DNA of 64,000 nucleotides from Symsagittifera roscoffensis (lineage: Eukaryota > Xenacoelomorpha > Acoela > Convolutidae), in assembly GCF_963678635.1 (NCBI RefSeq), contig NC_087066.1, forward strand, positions 32,431,301-32,495,300, in the 5' to 3' direction. A program made the translations under genes and the position numbers. The notes below the pieces were generated by a model. It worked only from the letters and a program-made list of their open reading frames with translations. It searched no databases and had not been told where the DNA came from. Shown in pieces: positions 34,978 to 46,518 of this stretch. Every line of letters starts with the position of its first letter. Position 1 is the stretch's first letter.

Positions 34978-35865
34978 CTGAAATAAACAATAGTTTCAGG
35001 TAATAAATATCAAAGTTTAATTACGAGGTAACAAAAGCTATTAGAGGCAATAAAACAGCACTATTGATTCATTTAGTATGCTGGATTAGTTTCTGAGTAA
35101 TACAATTTTAATCATGTTTATCTCCGGGATTTTTTAATTCTCGTATGATTAAAATGATAAACTATCAAAAAAGAAAGCATTTAATCAAGTATTTGAAGAA
35201 ACCTCTTTCAGTGGGTCGGTCACACACCTTTTCGAATTAAAGTCATGTATATAAAAAATTCACTTAAAATGAACCAGCAATAAAAACCTATAGTCAAGAT
35301 AAAATGATGTGTTCTTTTTCAAACTGCACAAAGCCAATTAACATTTTTGTCGCAAAAAAATGATTAAAAAACCATGAAAATCATTAAATTTATCAGGTTT
35401 TCTTTGACTTCTGAAAACGATCTTCAGAGCTGACAGACGAATGAAACATAGAAGAGCTCTTTTTGTAATGACGCGATTTGATAAGGAGACAAACGCTCTA
35501 TTTTTCAGGTTATTCAGCTTAATGCAAGCTATAAAGGGTTTGATGTTTTTTCTTTTTCGGTTATAGGTTGTACTCTTGTTTAATGAACCAAGGTGATACG
35601 ATACATATACTAATTGAATGATAGACCGCGTCGATTGATCAAAGAGATTGAAAAGTGTTTTTTATCGTATTGTAGATTTCGAATCGTACGATAGAAAGCC
35701 ATAGGGTGAAATGACACAGGGTTGAAATGGCATAAATCAGATTCCTAAGCTACCAACAAGCTCAGAAATCCCATAATATGCCACAATGTGAATACTAGAT
35801 ACCAAAAGAACGACAAAAAATCAACTATTAATGTCGGTAATTTTTTAGGTCAAAGAATAGATCAG
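34978..35865. other. Non-coding stretch upstream of the Ly6-like gene
   Basis: Probable promoter and 5' untranslated region of the minus-strand gene near its left part; no distinct motif can be claimed. Remainder AT-rich. Confidence 0.4.
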
Positions 35866-35948
35866 CTCAGTAGCGGATTTAGGGATATGGGGCGGACGCC
35901 CTCCTCAGGGATTTAACCCACTGACTACCCAGAGGGACAAAAAACTAG
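35866..35948. mobile_element. Family B fragment
   Basis: CAGTAGCGGATTTAGG followed by GGGGCGGACGCCCTCCTCAG and CAGGGATTTAACCC. Only the left end of the element remains. Confidence 0.6.
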
Positions 35949-36092
35949 CAGAAATTACAGAAAGAATGTTTAAAATTTATAAATTTGTCTCGTTTTATTT
36001 ATACCCCCAGGGATGGAGAGGAACCCAAACTACAACAAATAAGCTGTTTTTCAAAAAGACGAAGTTTCAAAGAAATGGCTTTAAAGCTGCAA

Positions 36093-36572
36093 AGAAAGAC
36101 TGCTCGTATGAGGGCGAAGCCTTGAATGTTCTGACAGCTTTTCATGGTCTATGGAGTAGTGTTGGCTTTGAAACATATGATATAATTTTCAAATATGAAA
36201 AAACGGATTTTTTTTGAAAACAGCCTCTCTCGTTTTGTTAAGTGTAGAATGATATATTTGGAGTTGCAAAGTACTGAATAGATCAAGTAGCATGCCTCAT
36301 TTTCATTTTGAACTATTGTGAGAAATAAATCGAGCGTAAGCTGTCGTAAATTGGTCAAATAAGCACTGTTTAAACCTCTGAATTTTACAAAAAAAAGATA
36401 GCAGGTAATCTATCTTTTTAGATATAAGAGCAGAGAATATCAAAATTTTTCGGCTGATGTAAAAAAACATAGTTAAGAAAGGCTTTTAAAAGTAAAAATG
36501 TGTCTGGAGAAAAAAACCACCGCGAGCACAAATATATCTGTCATCCTCTTTTCCTCGAAAGTCGGAACAAAA
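36093..36572 (-). repeat. Family A repeat, inverted, diverged
   Basis: Hairpin end as reverse complement (ACTGCTCGTATGAGGGCGAAG) at the left; 5' start (TCGAAAGTCGGAACAAAAA) at the right, with CCGCGAGCACAAATAT before it. Confidence 0.65.
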
Positions 36573-36579
36573 ATGCAAA

Positions 36580-37710
36580 CCACTCAGGAAGTCTATCAGA
36601 GACCGATTGTCTGATAGTATTGATCTCATTCAGTCCCACTGAAAAAAATGCGAAGTTTTTTGAAAAAAAATTAACTGTGGTCGGAATATCTTAATTCGAT
36701 CTGCATAGCAACCCGCTATCCACATTTAACTTACAGTTAATCACTTTCATGTTGCCCTTTATCAAGGTAGTAAGATTTGGACTAAATGTTTTTCCATTTT
36801 CAAGCAATCGTTTTTTATTAACTAAAAATACTTTTTTCTCGCTCGCAGAAACTCCTTCTTCAGTTGAAATGTTTTGTTTGGGAAAAAATTTCAAAAACAA
36901 GAATGACCATTTGCTATGCAACTAGCACATCTAGTGCCTACTAAAACTACGTTTTGCAAAAGTTTCATGTTTCCTTTCAAAGAAAAACTAAACTCAATTA
37001 ATTTATGTTGGCTTTTTAGTTTTTGCAAGGGAAAAGAGTGCAGATTTGAGAAACCTAAATTTATTAGTTCGAAACGAAAATTATAACTTGTCTATCAAAA
37101 TTATTTGCAATTTTCTAAAATTATTTTTGAGTTAGACAACTGAAATAGCATCATTGGAAACTAAAAACCACTAATTTTTACAGAAATTTTTATGTCGATC
37201 TCAAAGGTTTTTAAGCCAGTTATATTCTTGCCTCAAAAATTATCTAACTCTTGGTTGAGCAGGGGTTAAAATATGAGTAGGTCAAAATTTGAGTAGGTGT
37301 AGAGTTTGAGCAGGCCGTATTTTTGCAAAATTTGCAAAATTTTTATACAGATTATAATCGACTATTTTTTTTGAAAAAAAAGTATTATAATGGATTTTAG
37401 TCGATTGCGTGGTCCCCAAAGTGTAATTAGAATCGATTGTGATAGCAAAAATTTTGACCACTAAAATCGGTTATAATGGAAATATTTTTGCGGGTTAGCT
37501 TTCCAATGACCAGTTTTGAGTCTTAAAACTCGAAACTTTTGTGTTGTTAACCACAATTTTTCGGGACTAAGAACACATCTCTGACGACGTATAGCTGGTC
37601 GACCTAAAACTCCTGAAAATCAATTGTTTTTAAGTTTTAATCCAATTAAATCAATTTGAATAATTTTATTTTCATATTTACCAAATTCAGCCTTTGATCT
37701 CAAATAGCTA
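36580..37710. other. Non-coding stretch before the assembly gap
   Basis: AT-rich. Contains short related phrases (GAGTAGGT..AAATTTGAG, and repeated ATTATAATCGA/TCGATTATAAT-like words near 37340-37480) but no gene. Confidence 0.45.
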
Positions 37711-37910
37711 NNNNNNNNNNNNNNNNNNNNNNNNNNNNNNNNNNNNNNNNNNNNNNNNNNNNNNNNNNNNNNNNNNNNNNNNNNNNNNNNNNNNNNNNNN
37801 NNNNNNNNNNNNNNNNNNNNNNNNNNNNNNNNNNNNNNNNNNNNNNNNNNNNNNNNNNNNNNNNNNNNNNNNNNNNNNNNNNNNNNNNNNNNNNNNNNNN
37901 NNNNNNNNNN
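37711..37910. other. Assembly gap (200 N)
   Basis: Exactly 200 undetermined bases, probably a scaffold join of nominal length. The flanking family A sequence on the right suggests a repeat caused the break. Confidence 0.99.
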
Positions 37911-37914
37911 TATT

Positions 37915-38475
37915 TTTTTTATTTTACATATAGTTTTTCATGTTATTACTGCATCATAGACCTTAAAAGGCAGTCGGAACATTCAGGGCCTCGCCTTGAT
38001 ACGAGCAGTCTTGTTAGAATTATGATTAAAATCTTGGTTGTAATAGTTGGTCATGACTATGAAGAATTTTGTGTTCATTACAATATTGTTCCGTTTTTCG
38101 ATTTTAAAGTAACGGAATATTTGTGCTCGATGTGGGTTATTTTTCTTCAGACATATTTCGACTGTTTAAAGATCCATTTTTCACGGAACTTTTACATCAT
38201 TCGAAAGTTATTGTTGTCTTGAAAAGATATTTCACTTGTGATCATTTTCGCAAAGTTATGGGGGTTTAAAAATTAGAGTTTTGGCTAACTTGGGACAATT
38301 AACGCGCGATAAATTTCGCGCTATAAAAGCGTAAGTGCAGTTTTATTTTGTCTTAGAAATCGTTCCAAATTAGTTAAAGGAAGCTTATTTGCCGGAATTG
38401 ATTTGCTTCAAGGAGCGAAACTGATTCTTTTGTACTAAATATAGCGTGTGGGGTAATAATTTTCAATAAAAAAGT
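37915..38475 (+). repeat. Family A repeats flanking the gap
   Basis: A 3' end with CAGTCGGAACATTCAGGGC and CGAGCAGTCTTGTT (37970-38016) is followed, after a short spacer, by a 5' start (ATTGTTCCGTTTTTCG) and body to about 38475 with the GTGTGGGGTAATAATTTTC landmark. Head-to-tail again. Confidence 0.75.
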
Positions 38476-38951
38476 TCAAATTTTAGATTTTTTTTCCACT
38501 TTTTTATTACATTTATTTTTTAAATATTAATGTTCTCTGAAATTAGATCCTTTGAAATACTGGTGGAAAAAGGAAAAGAGCCAAAATTATTTATGAAACT
38601 TGAAGATCTTTGCCGAAAGTGTTTGAATTATCAGAAAAATTTTCGTTTTTCGCAACTTTTTAATTTATTTTTAAAATAGTCTTTGAATTGAGAGATTTTT
38701 ATTGAGGTTTATAGGAAGTTCTGATAGAATCTTTAACAGATAACGTCTATCTTCAAAGTTTCAGCTGTGAACAAAGTTCTTACAGAAATCATTAATTGAT
38801 GAAACTGGGAGACCTTGTAAAGTCCTTTTGGTCGACTTTAAACAAAAACAGTCGACACGCTTTCCGACAAGTTTTAAAAAACCAGCTCTCTGTTCCTCGA
38901 GAAACTCCTGTTGTGTTTGGTGTAATAGTTTTGTTTTCGTTGTTGTTTCAG
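38476..38951. other. Intron sequence upstream of the TM7 exon
   Basis: Includes a degraded family B stretch (about 38800-38910: TTTTGGTCGACTTTAAA, CTCGAGAAACTCC). It ends in a good acceptor, TTGTTGTTTCAG at 38940-38951. Confidence 0.5.
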
Positions 38952-39091
38952 CCACGCTGGGTGTTCGAGTTGATCCAGGTGATGCAGTACTCGCACTGTG
39001 TTAGTGACCCCCTCTGCTACTGGTACTTTGCCCTCCTCAAGAGACCAACCAAAGAACTCACCCCTCAATTACCCAACACAAACACCATCAG
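38952..39091 (+). CDS. GPCR-like exon: transmembrane helix 7 and helix 8
   Basis: 140-base exon between acceptor TTTCAG and donor GTATGC, phase 0 in and two bases out. It reads PRWVFELIQVMQYSHCVSDP, then LCYWYFALLKRP. The D-P-L-C-Y sits at the end of a hydrophobic helix, as the N/D-P-x-x-Y motif of rhodopsin-class receptors does. The FALLKRP that follows looks like the amphipathic helix 8 start. Codon use is GC-rich and unlike the flanks. Earlier exons (TM1-6) are not found in the window; they may lie in the gap or further left. A phase-compatible terminal exon is at 48228. The receptor's ligand cannot be inferred. A single-helix exon is short evidence, hence moderate confidence. Confidence 0.55.
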
Positions 39092-39199
39092 GTATGCATG
39101 ATAACTAATCATATTTGTCAGCATCAGCTACATGTTCAGCTACATGTTATAAACAAAAAATGGCACTTCCGTTTAGATTACATTTTGCTATAACTCTAC

Positions 39200-39545
39200 T
39201 CGCTTTATATTTTGACTTTCTCGACAAAAAATGGTAAGTTTTGACAGTTTTGACCAAATTTTGACATGATTTGATTTACTCGACCTGACTTCGTTATGTT
39301 GCGACTTTCTCGAGCAAATTTTGGTATGTTTCGACTTTCTCAACCCAATAAAAAAGTTTTCGACTTTGTTCGACCCAGTTTCGATTTGTTTTGATTTTTC
39401 GACTATCTCGGCACACATTTCTAAAAAGTTTGTTTGTTTGTTCGAACCCGCATAGATATGTTTCCACTTTCGCGAACAATATAGGTATGTTTCTACAGTC
39501 TCGATTTCTCGACAAACAAAAACATTTTCTCGCTTTATTGTCGAA
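39200..39545. repeat. Minisatellite, CGACTTTCTCGAC units, block 1
   Basis: About ten degenerate units of 25-40 bases containing TTCGACTTTCTCGAC and AAATTTTGGTATG. A related block lies at 40020-40215. Confidence 0.6.
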
Positions 39546-40019
39546 TGTAGTTGCTCTGAAAGACTATTTAAAAGGCGTTTTTAGTCGCTCAGTGACTACA
39601 CATCTGTTATAAGTTTTTATTTCAAGTTTTGGTTCTGAAACCTAAATTTTTTGATTTGGCATTTTAAAGTTCAATATCAATCAAATACTTAGTGAGACGG
39701 TTTATGATAGTGAGACGGTTTATGTTGCGCCTTTATAATTTTTTTCTCTTTTTTGTTAATAATTCTTGAGTAAAATTCTTGAGTACAATTGAGTAATTTT
39801 TGGTAGAATTATTTTTTCTTGTCGCAGGAATCCTTAGTTTTTGACAATTTAAATGGTTGCCTCTGAAACTTCTAGTTTTGCGGTACACAAACCTCCTCAA
39901 TTAATTGTTGCCGGTTGCAATTTTCTGACAATGGCCTTTTTTCAACAGATTTTTTATTGCTCATTTTTCAATCTCAATTTAAAAACATCTTGCAAAAATC
40001 TTCGAGGAAAAATGTTCTG

Positions 40020-40215
40020 CTTAACCTATTTTTCGACTGTGCTCGACCTATGTTTCAATTTTCTCGACCAAAATCAGATTTTTTAGACTTTTTTCGACTG
40101 TGCTTGACATGATTCGACATTCTCGATCTATGTTTTGACTTTATTGGCCAAATTTGGGTTTGTTTCTACTTCTCGACCAAATTTGGGTATGTTTTGATTT
40201 TGTGCTTGACTGTTT
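40020..40215. repeat. Minisatellite, CGACTTTCTCGAC units, block 2
   Basis: Shorter block of the same TTTCGACTGTGCTCGACC/TTCTCGACCAAATTTGGG theme as 39200-39545. Confidence 0.55.
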
Positions 40216-40232
40216 CTCTACCGCGGAATTTC

Positions 40233-40370
40233 AGTAGCAACTTTGCACTTGCCTGACTTTCAAAGTCGATACATAAGTCAAGCACATCGATCCGTGTCAA
40301 TCACTCGGTGGATCGAGGCCAACAATCATCAGTGTAGTCACTTCCAATTGAGTGTAATAAGGATACCTGT
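40233..40370 (+). CDS. Possible isolated exon
   Basis: Bounded by an acceptor-like CGGAATTTCAG and a donor GTGAGT near 40371. One frame is open throughout (ATLHLPDFQSRYISQAHRSV and onward, 45 residues), with mixed codon use. Its phase does not fit the TM7 exon at 38952, so it would have to belong to an alternative transcript or another gene. No domain recognised. Low confidence. Confidence 0.2.
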
Positions 40371-40994
40371 GAGTGTATTGAAAATACTGGTTGTCTGCGG
40401 TAAATCAGACTCAAATTTAAAAGTTTCCTTCGACTATCAATATTTATAAACGTTTTTGATTCAATTTGAAAATCAGATCCATAAGATGAAAAAATCCTCA
40501 AAAATAATGCATCTCTATAAAACTTAGTAACGGCGAATCATCATTTCTCAACCCTCAAAAATAACAGAAAGAATCGTATTTCTTAGTCTGGGGCGCAACA
40601 GCTGTTTGCGTAATGAAAGGCGCATCTTGTACCCTGATCGCTTTCAAAATTTAAAAAAATGGTCCTAGGTCTTCTTCAAGGCTTGTAATCGCAATAAAAA
40701 ACTCTCTAGCTGACAACAATTTGCTTTTTCGTTTTACTTGTTCGTTTTGCTTTTGATTGCTTGCTGTTATTTTATCCAATTTTCCTTTTTGTTGGATTGC
40801 GTTAGAAAGTTCCATGCTTTGCTTCTGAAAGGTGGGAACATCTGAAGGTATCTATGCGAGACTTGCTAAGCTCTTTACTCCCTCCCTGGTATGTCTTAAT
40901 TTCTGGTATTTCGTAGGAAATACAATTAAAAGAAAACTTTACTCAGACAACTGAAAGAATAGAATTAAGTGTACGGCAATTGTACCAATCAATT

Positions 40995-41233
40995 TTTCAT
41001 CCGATCGGATTGGCATGAACCACTACTACGTGTTTATATTCATATAGAATTTTTACATATGTACTCACAGACAAGGTTGATGGCCTTGACTGATAACAAA
41101 GACCATATGGCTGAGCGATACAGTTCAGTTGGTGTCAGTTCATATTTAGGTTCAGTTCCTTTTTCTCAATCAGTGTTACTTAGATATAATAGCCAATCTG
41201 TTTGGATTCTATTAAAGCTCATACCTTAAAGTA
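40995..41233 (+). repeat. 5' LTR
   Basis: Shares GGCATGAACCACTACTA, GATGGCCTTGACTGATAACA and TACAGTTCAGTTGGTGT with the 3' LTR. It starts TTTCATCCG where the other LTR copies have TGT. It ends near ATACCTTAAAGTA. The primer binding site after it is not recognisable. Confidence 0.8.
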
Positions 41234-41236
41234 GAC

Positions 41237-42066
41237 ATGGCAGAGCCAGCAGGATATAGAAACCCGCTGAGTATCCCACCATTATGGCAGAGGGCGTCTG
41301 TAGAACCACCACTGGAATGGTCAAAAAGAGCGGCAATGATGGAAATGGCCGTGTTTGCCAAAGATGGGATAGAGGTGAAAGTTTTGTTAAGAACGAAACC
41401 CCCAGTGATAGAACCATCTGAACCAACCTACAAGGTTGAAATCACTGTAGAAACGGAGGCAAAAAAAGGTACTAGAGACATCAGAAACCAAGAAAAACGA
41501 GTCACTTGGGAAAATAACGAGATAAAAAGTAGACAAAAAGGCGTATTGTGCAACAATGTACCCAGGGATGACGCGGACGCCAAAATGAGAAGCTACATAT
41601 TCTTTTGCTTAGGAACAGAAGGGCAACGACAACTGCGACAAACGAGACCAAGCCTTGATATACAAACGTCAAATACAAAAGAAATAATGCGAAACCTAGA
41701 AGATATACGTGAGCCCACAAGAATTATAGCGTTTGAGATACAATTTAATTTGTCGGAAAGCAACGGAAAAACGAGACGCTGGAGCAGTTTCACACGGATT
41801 GAGTCGAATGGGCATCACGGACCGGTTGTGCAGATCAAGAAGACGAATGGGTTCCTGATATGTTCACGGCTCAAACGTCCAATGAGAAAGTTGCAGACGA
41901 AGTGTTGGCAGAAACCAGATCACCGCAAGACGCTTACGAATATGCATTCAGGAGAGAGAAAGGTATGGAACAAAATAAGGCGATGAAAACAAATCTATTT
42001 GGAGCACCAGCAACCACAAACACTATGCTGAAAGAAAAACCAATGGGTTATATTCAGCCACGTTGA
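41237..42066 (+). pseudogene. gag: Gypsy gag, frameshifted
   Basis: The first frame opens at 41237 just after the LTR (MAEPAGYRNPLSIPPLW) and runs to 41986. The natural C-terminal part is in another frame from about 41860 (TSNEKVADEVLAETRS, YEYAFRREKGMEQNK) to a stop at 42064-42066. So at least one frameshift lies near 41800-41860. Composition (basic and acidic, no enzyme motif, directly upstream of a zinc knuckle) fits a capsid/nucleocapsid precursor. The segment 41774-42140 is duplicated at 46519-46882. Confidence 0.65.
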
Positions 42067-42159
42067 AGAAATGTTAACCACACTAACGGGTACTAATATA
42101 ACAAAGGTGCCGGGGAAATCTGCGAGGTCGGAACAACCCACGTGGGCAACAAAACCAAC

Positions 42160-42840
42160 CAATTGGACAAAACAAACCCTTTTATAAATACGGCAGACTT
42201 TTTGGACCAAATCATTCACAGTCAAGCCCAGCAAAAGACAAAATCTGTACAAAATGCGCTAAACGAGGTCATTTTGCAAAAGTATGTAGACCAAAAAAGA
42301 TTAACTCCATGCTAGAAACCGGCAGCCATCATCCAGAAAAAATGAAGAAAAGTTCTGTCACCACTGAGGCCAACAACGATCCCGCGGTATATGCCGAATT
42401 CATGTCATCAAATGGCTGGAGGACATTTTTACAATTTTGGCGAAATCAGAAGCATTTGAAATCCAAAACTCAGAAAACATACAAAAAGACAACTTAAATC
42501 GACATCTAGTAAAACTAAAAACAAAATCAGAAGATCTGTTTGCTATTGCGGATTCAGGAATCCCAATTTATTTTCTCAATGAAAAAACGGCGGAAAGGCT
42601 ACGCCAAAACGATCGCTCCGCAATATTCACTCTTCCCAACGGCGGACGCCGCCCGTAAATTTACCTGTTAACCTGTTATGACGGGAAATTTTTTGTTTTG
42701 AAAGAGTTCCTAATTATTGTGTTGGAATTCGGAGGTTGTACAGTCCAATCGGCACCATTAATCATTACGGATGATCAAAAGGCAAATATCATCGGGCGGA
42801 ACATCCTACCGAAAGTTGACATCAAACGAGAAACCAAAAC
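42160..42840 (+). pseudogene. Gypsy nucleocapsid zinc knuckle and protease
   Basis: A CCHC knuckle, C-x2-C-x4-H-x4-C, reads CTKCAKRGHFAKVC at 42246-42287. In a different frame the aspartic protease centre reads FAIADSGIPIYFLNEKTA, with D-S-G at 42551-42559 where D-T/S-G is expected. Its C-terminal block, LIITDDQKANIIGRNILP, appears in a third stretch near 42757-42815. Three frames are needed, so the region is broken. Confidence 0.75.
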
Positions 42841-42954
42841 ACAACCAGTTACTCAACATACATGAGAAATAAGAAGAAACAGACGAGGAATTAAAAACCT
42901 GGTTTAACAAAACTTTCAACAACTTTGCGTGCGAATCGCGAAATCAGAAAACCA

Positions 42955-43560
42955 CATGATGCAAACTCAAACCGATCCAACAAAAAGGTCAAAAAATACC
43001 CATTTCATTACAAGAACGAGTGGAAACGGAACTAAAACAACTAATAAATCAAAAGCATTTCAAAAAGCTAGACAAAAAATGGACAAGCAAATCATCAATC
43101 CAATAGTCAAAACGGTCAAAAAATTTCAAGCAGTCAAATTGCACAAGACTCCAAGAACATAAATAAATTCAAACACAAAAATATACATCAAATGCCCAAT
43201 AGTGAACTTTTATTGGTTAATATCGCAAAAATCAATGAGGCGGATGAAAAACAGAAAACACTCCTCACAAACGTCAATTTATGCTATGCATATGCACAAA
43301 TACTCCTGGATACCGAAACAAAAAACCAATTTAATTTCAGCTTGATAGGGGAAAAGCTATTGCAACAAACCAGTTCCAAACGGGATTCTACGTCCTAACG
43401 CATATGCCAGCCGATATCCAAAACCATATCAAAAATATATTATTAAACTGTGAAAACACTTTTGCTTATCTTGATGACATATTGATTGTGGCAAAAAGTT
43501 CTAAAGATACACACAAACAATTAATAGATAAACAGTTAAAAAACTAACTGACAAAAATCC
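42955..43560 (+). pseudogene. Gypsy reverse transcriptase, broken
   Basis: The N-terminal RT region appears as PISLQERVETELKQLIN near 42990. The catalytic box reads FAYLDDILIVAKS, with Y-L-D-D at 43467-43478 intact. The preceding fingers/palm blocks are partly missing and several stops intervene (about 43100-43390), so the protein could not be made. Confidence 0.75.
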
Positions 43561-43679
43561 AGCTATTTTGCTGGAAAAAAGCAAATTCGCGTGCGAAAAA
43601 AGGGAGTGACTGGGTTACAAAGAAAATAGCAAAAGCACAATGCCACAAAAATTAAAAGCAGAGGCAATGCTAAAACTCT

Positions 43680-44160
43680 CCAACCCAAAAATGTTTAAAC
43701 AACTGAAAAGCTTCACGGTGTCAATACACCACCTCACACGATACATCCCAAATCTTGCAAAAACAGCATCTGTAATAAAACCACCGCATTAAAGGTCAGA
43801 CAAATATAAAGCATTAGATTAAAAGCCACACAATACATCCGCATTTCACAATATCCTAAAACTTGTCTCTGAAGTAATTGAAACTAAAAATTTCAAAAAA
43901 AACTTAGAAACCCGGGTATTCTGTGACGCATCTACTTTTGGGCTAAGGACTGCTTGAGAGCAAAACTCCTACATAAATTGTTGGACCATCAGGCACTAAT
44001 CAGCACATTAAACGCCAGCGAATAATTAAAGACTAGCCAAAATAGGCTCACTAGTTGGATCGATAGATTAATCCCATTCACATTTGATATCAAACCCTTA
44101 GAGGAACCAAAAATGGGACTAATTGACTATATGTCAAGAAATCCGTTACGATTAAACTTA
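43680..44160 (+). pseudogene. Gypsy RT connection and RNase H, broken
   Basis: Reads MFKQLKSFTVSIHHLTRYIP, then VFCDASTFGL with the first RNase H aspartate at 43925-43927, then a region of stops. It closes with LTSWIDRLIPFTFDIKPL and DYMSRNPL, the typical end of the RNase H region before the integrase linker. Confidence 0.65.
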
Positions 44161-45260
44161 CCCCCTGTAATTTCGATGAGGAAAATGTTGTTGCGTCAAA
44201 TACCTTAATTTTTCCTAATCTTGAATTGGTTGACAACGTCATATTGAACAGGCTGGACAATCAGAATCGAGTCCCTAATCGGCTGACCAAAAAGCGCGCG
44301 AAATATAAAAGTCATGCTACAGATCAACCTACATGTTAAGAGCTTTCAAACATTCCAAACCTAGCACAAACAGTCATCCGATTCATATCAAAAACAGTAA
44401 TTTGATCGATTTTACTTTTCAGCAGACAAAATAGCTAAAATACCAGAGTACTATAAAAAACTTCAACATCAAAATTTAACCACCAAACAATGAGCCGAAA
44501 AGACTAAACAAATGGCCACAAAGAAGATTTATCCCCGATAGTGCACAAAATCGAGAGGGAGGCAGCTCCTCGAAAACAACCCCCAGAGGACAAGACCCTG
44601 AAATCACGTGGAAAGTAGAAACCGACCTGGAAGAAAGCCTGTTGGACCCACGCTGGCATAGAAGAACACAAACGAACACATACGAACGCTAGACCACCCA
44701 CTCCACGACAGCAAGCCTACCACCAACAACAACAAACTCACCACAAACAGTTCAAAACGTCAGAGAACTTATTCCAAGTAGAAAATCACTTAAAATTGTT
44801 TTCGGACAGTACACCAACACGAGATGAGGACCCGATGGGATCTACTAAAAACTCCAAAAAATCATCACACCCGGCCAAAAAAACAATCTGAATGTCTCAA
44901 ACATCACTAACAGGTACTCCCGACAGGACAAGCAGTGCACTGAAAGCAGAAGAGACTCAAACTGAGTAAAAGTAAACGGAATCAGCAACACAGAAAAAAA
45001 CGACCAAAACTACAAACTGTAACGACATGCAATCGCAAAAAGAGCTCACAGTAGAACAATACGAATACTGCGTCAGTAGAGTCGACCCTCAACCCGTCGG
45101 CATTGAATGAAAACTTCACCCAACGAAGCCCCGCCAACAATGCGCGGCACTCAACTGGAAGTAGAATCATCATCAGAGTCGTCGTAGAAACTGCAGACAG
45201 AGCCACCGCAACGAAGGCAGGAGAGGACACACCACTCTACTGGAAGAGCTTCAACAAATC
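44160..45260 (+). other. Decayed RNase H-integrase linker of the Gypsy element
   Basis: No intact frame. Translations are rich in K, T, N and Q. Two overlapping minus-strand frames (44476-44701) mirror this bias and are shadows. Confidence 0.55.
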
Positions 45261-46075
45261 ATGCGGGTCAAGTATACAGCCGCGATCACCCGCAGAGACA
45301 GAAACATCAAACCGATAGTCAATTTCGTTCAAAAACGGGACTGGATGGCGCTGACATTCGCATATGGTGACTATTGGTACAAAGTACAAATCAACCTGCC
45401 CATCTTGAACGACTGTCTCCTGATAGACGACCGAATCATCATCCCGCAGCAATTTCGTCAAACCATCCTAGACAGCTTACACCTGACCCAACAGACACAA
45501 CCGGGAGCGGGGCAATGCTCGACTTGTGCGAAAATATCTGGTTCCCACACATCCACCGCACAATTGTCCAAAAGGCCCAAAATTTCCGACAGTGCACGGA
45601 GCAAGATACAAATTTAAAACCACCAATTTGAAAACCACAGTCAATCCAAATGGAAACAGTAGTAGAACCAATTGAGAAAAAGTCCAACTAGATTTTGCCG
45701 GGCCCCTTCCGGACGAATTAAACAAAGATGCATATATTTTAGTAGCGGTGGACAAGTTTTCGGAAATAACTACACCAAAGGTGGTCTGAAAAAAAAAACG
45801 GCGGATACAGCAATGAAATTTATGCACAGATGTATTTCAAACAACGGGTATCCCGTAAACTTAGGTGTGACCAAGCATGAATGTGTAGAGCCAAAAAATC
45901 CGATTTTTTTTGTAAGTCCAAGAACATTCAACTCTTTTTCGCATCAGTAGATGACCACAGATCTATAGGTGTCGTAAAATGGTTGATTGAAACGCTATAA
46001 CGCAGGTTGGGGTTATGCGAATAGACAGTAATAACACCCCATATCAGCTAGCCTCGGACTAAGCCAAAACTATAA
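45261..46075 (+). pseudogene. Gypsy integrase, broken
   Basis: One frame from 45261 reads YGDYWYKVQINLPIL and IDDRIIIPQQFRQTILDSLH. A shifted frame continues with the zinc-binding region LCENIWFPHIHRTIV and AQNFRQC, where the first of the two expected cysteines is Phe. The catalytic core begins VQLDFAGPLPDELNKDAYIL, with the first Asp at 45691-45693. The second region (NNGYPVNLGV) and the late HRSIGVVKWLIETL block are present, but with stops and substitutions. The full acidic triad could not be traced. Confidence 0.7.
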
Positions 46076-46460
46076 AAACATTAAAGATCAATTCCTCGAA
46101 ACAATCAAACCGAAGAACAAAAACAGCGACACAAAAACACCGACTGAGAGCCCAAAGAAAATTACCGAAGACAACATACCGAAAGAGGAGAGGAACACCC
46201 CAGAGGAGCATGAGAAAATTCATGACGAGGACGAAACCCGAACAGCGTCGCTGATAACAATGACGAATGACGCAACGATAACAACAACAACAATCACGGA
46301 GGCAAGAATACACCCTCAGGACACCGCCAAAGAACAAAATTGAGGAGGAGCAACCAAGCAAGTCCCAAATGGAATATAAAACTCCAGTCCAACAGGGACT
46401 ATAAAACTCACAATTGGTCCCATGAGGACGGTAAAATCATTTTTGTTTCACGAGGGGGAA
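46076..46460 (+). other. Gypsy 3' internal tail and polypurine tract
   Basis: Threonine/lysine/glutamate-rich low-complexity frame (TKTPTESPKKITED) ending near the purine tract CACGAGGGGGAATGT before the LTR start at 46461. No envelope-like gene is seen. Confidence 0.6.
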
Positions 46461-46515
46461 TGTCATCCGGCCTGTTTGGCATGAACCACTACTAATTTTT
46501 AATATTTATATAGAA
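46461..46515 (+). repeat. Partial internal LTR
   Basis: TGTCATCCGGCCTGTTTGGC and CATGAACCACTACTAATTTT match the first ~55 bases of the LTR, then the sequence jumps into gag at about 46519 (AGACGCTGGAGCAGTTTCAC). Confidence 0.8.
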
Positions 46516-46518
46516 AGA

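Larger units (their letters stand above)
39092..40994. other. Intronic stretch with simple repeats
   Basis: 39200-39545 and 40020-40215 hold irregular tandem repeats of TTTTGACTTTCTCGACCAAA-type units. A possible exon is at 40233-40370 (separate entry). The rest is AT-rich and featureless. Confidence 0.5.

Noticed and set aside
37694-37933. 79-codon frame running through the N run
   Set aside because: Artefact of reading undetermined bases as open.
46059-46361. 100-codon minus-strand frame rich in Cys and Leu
   Set aside because: Complement of the Thr/Lys-rich 3' tail of the Gypsy element; no start or splice context.
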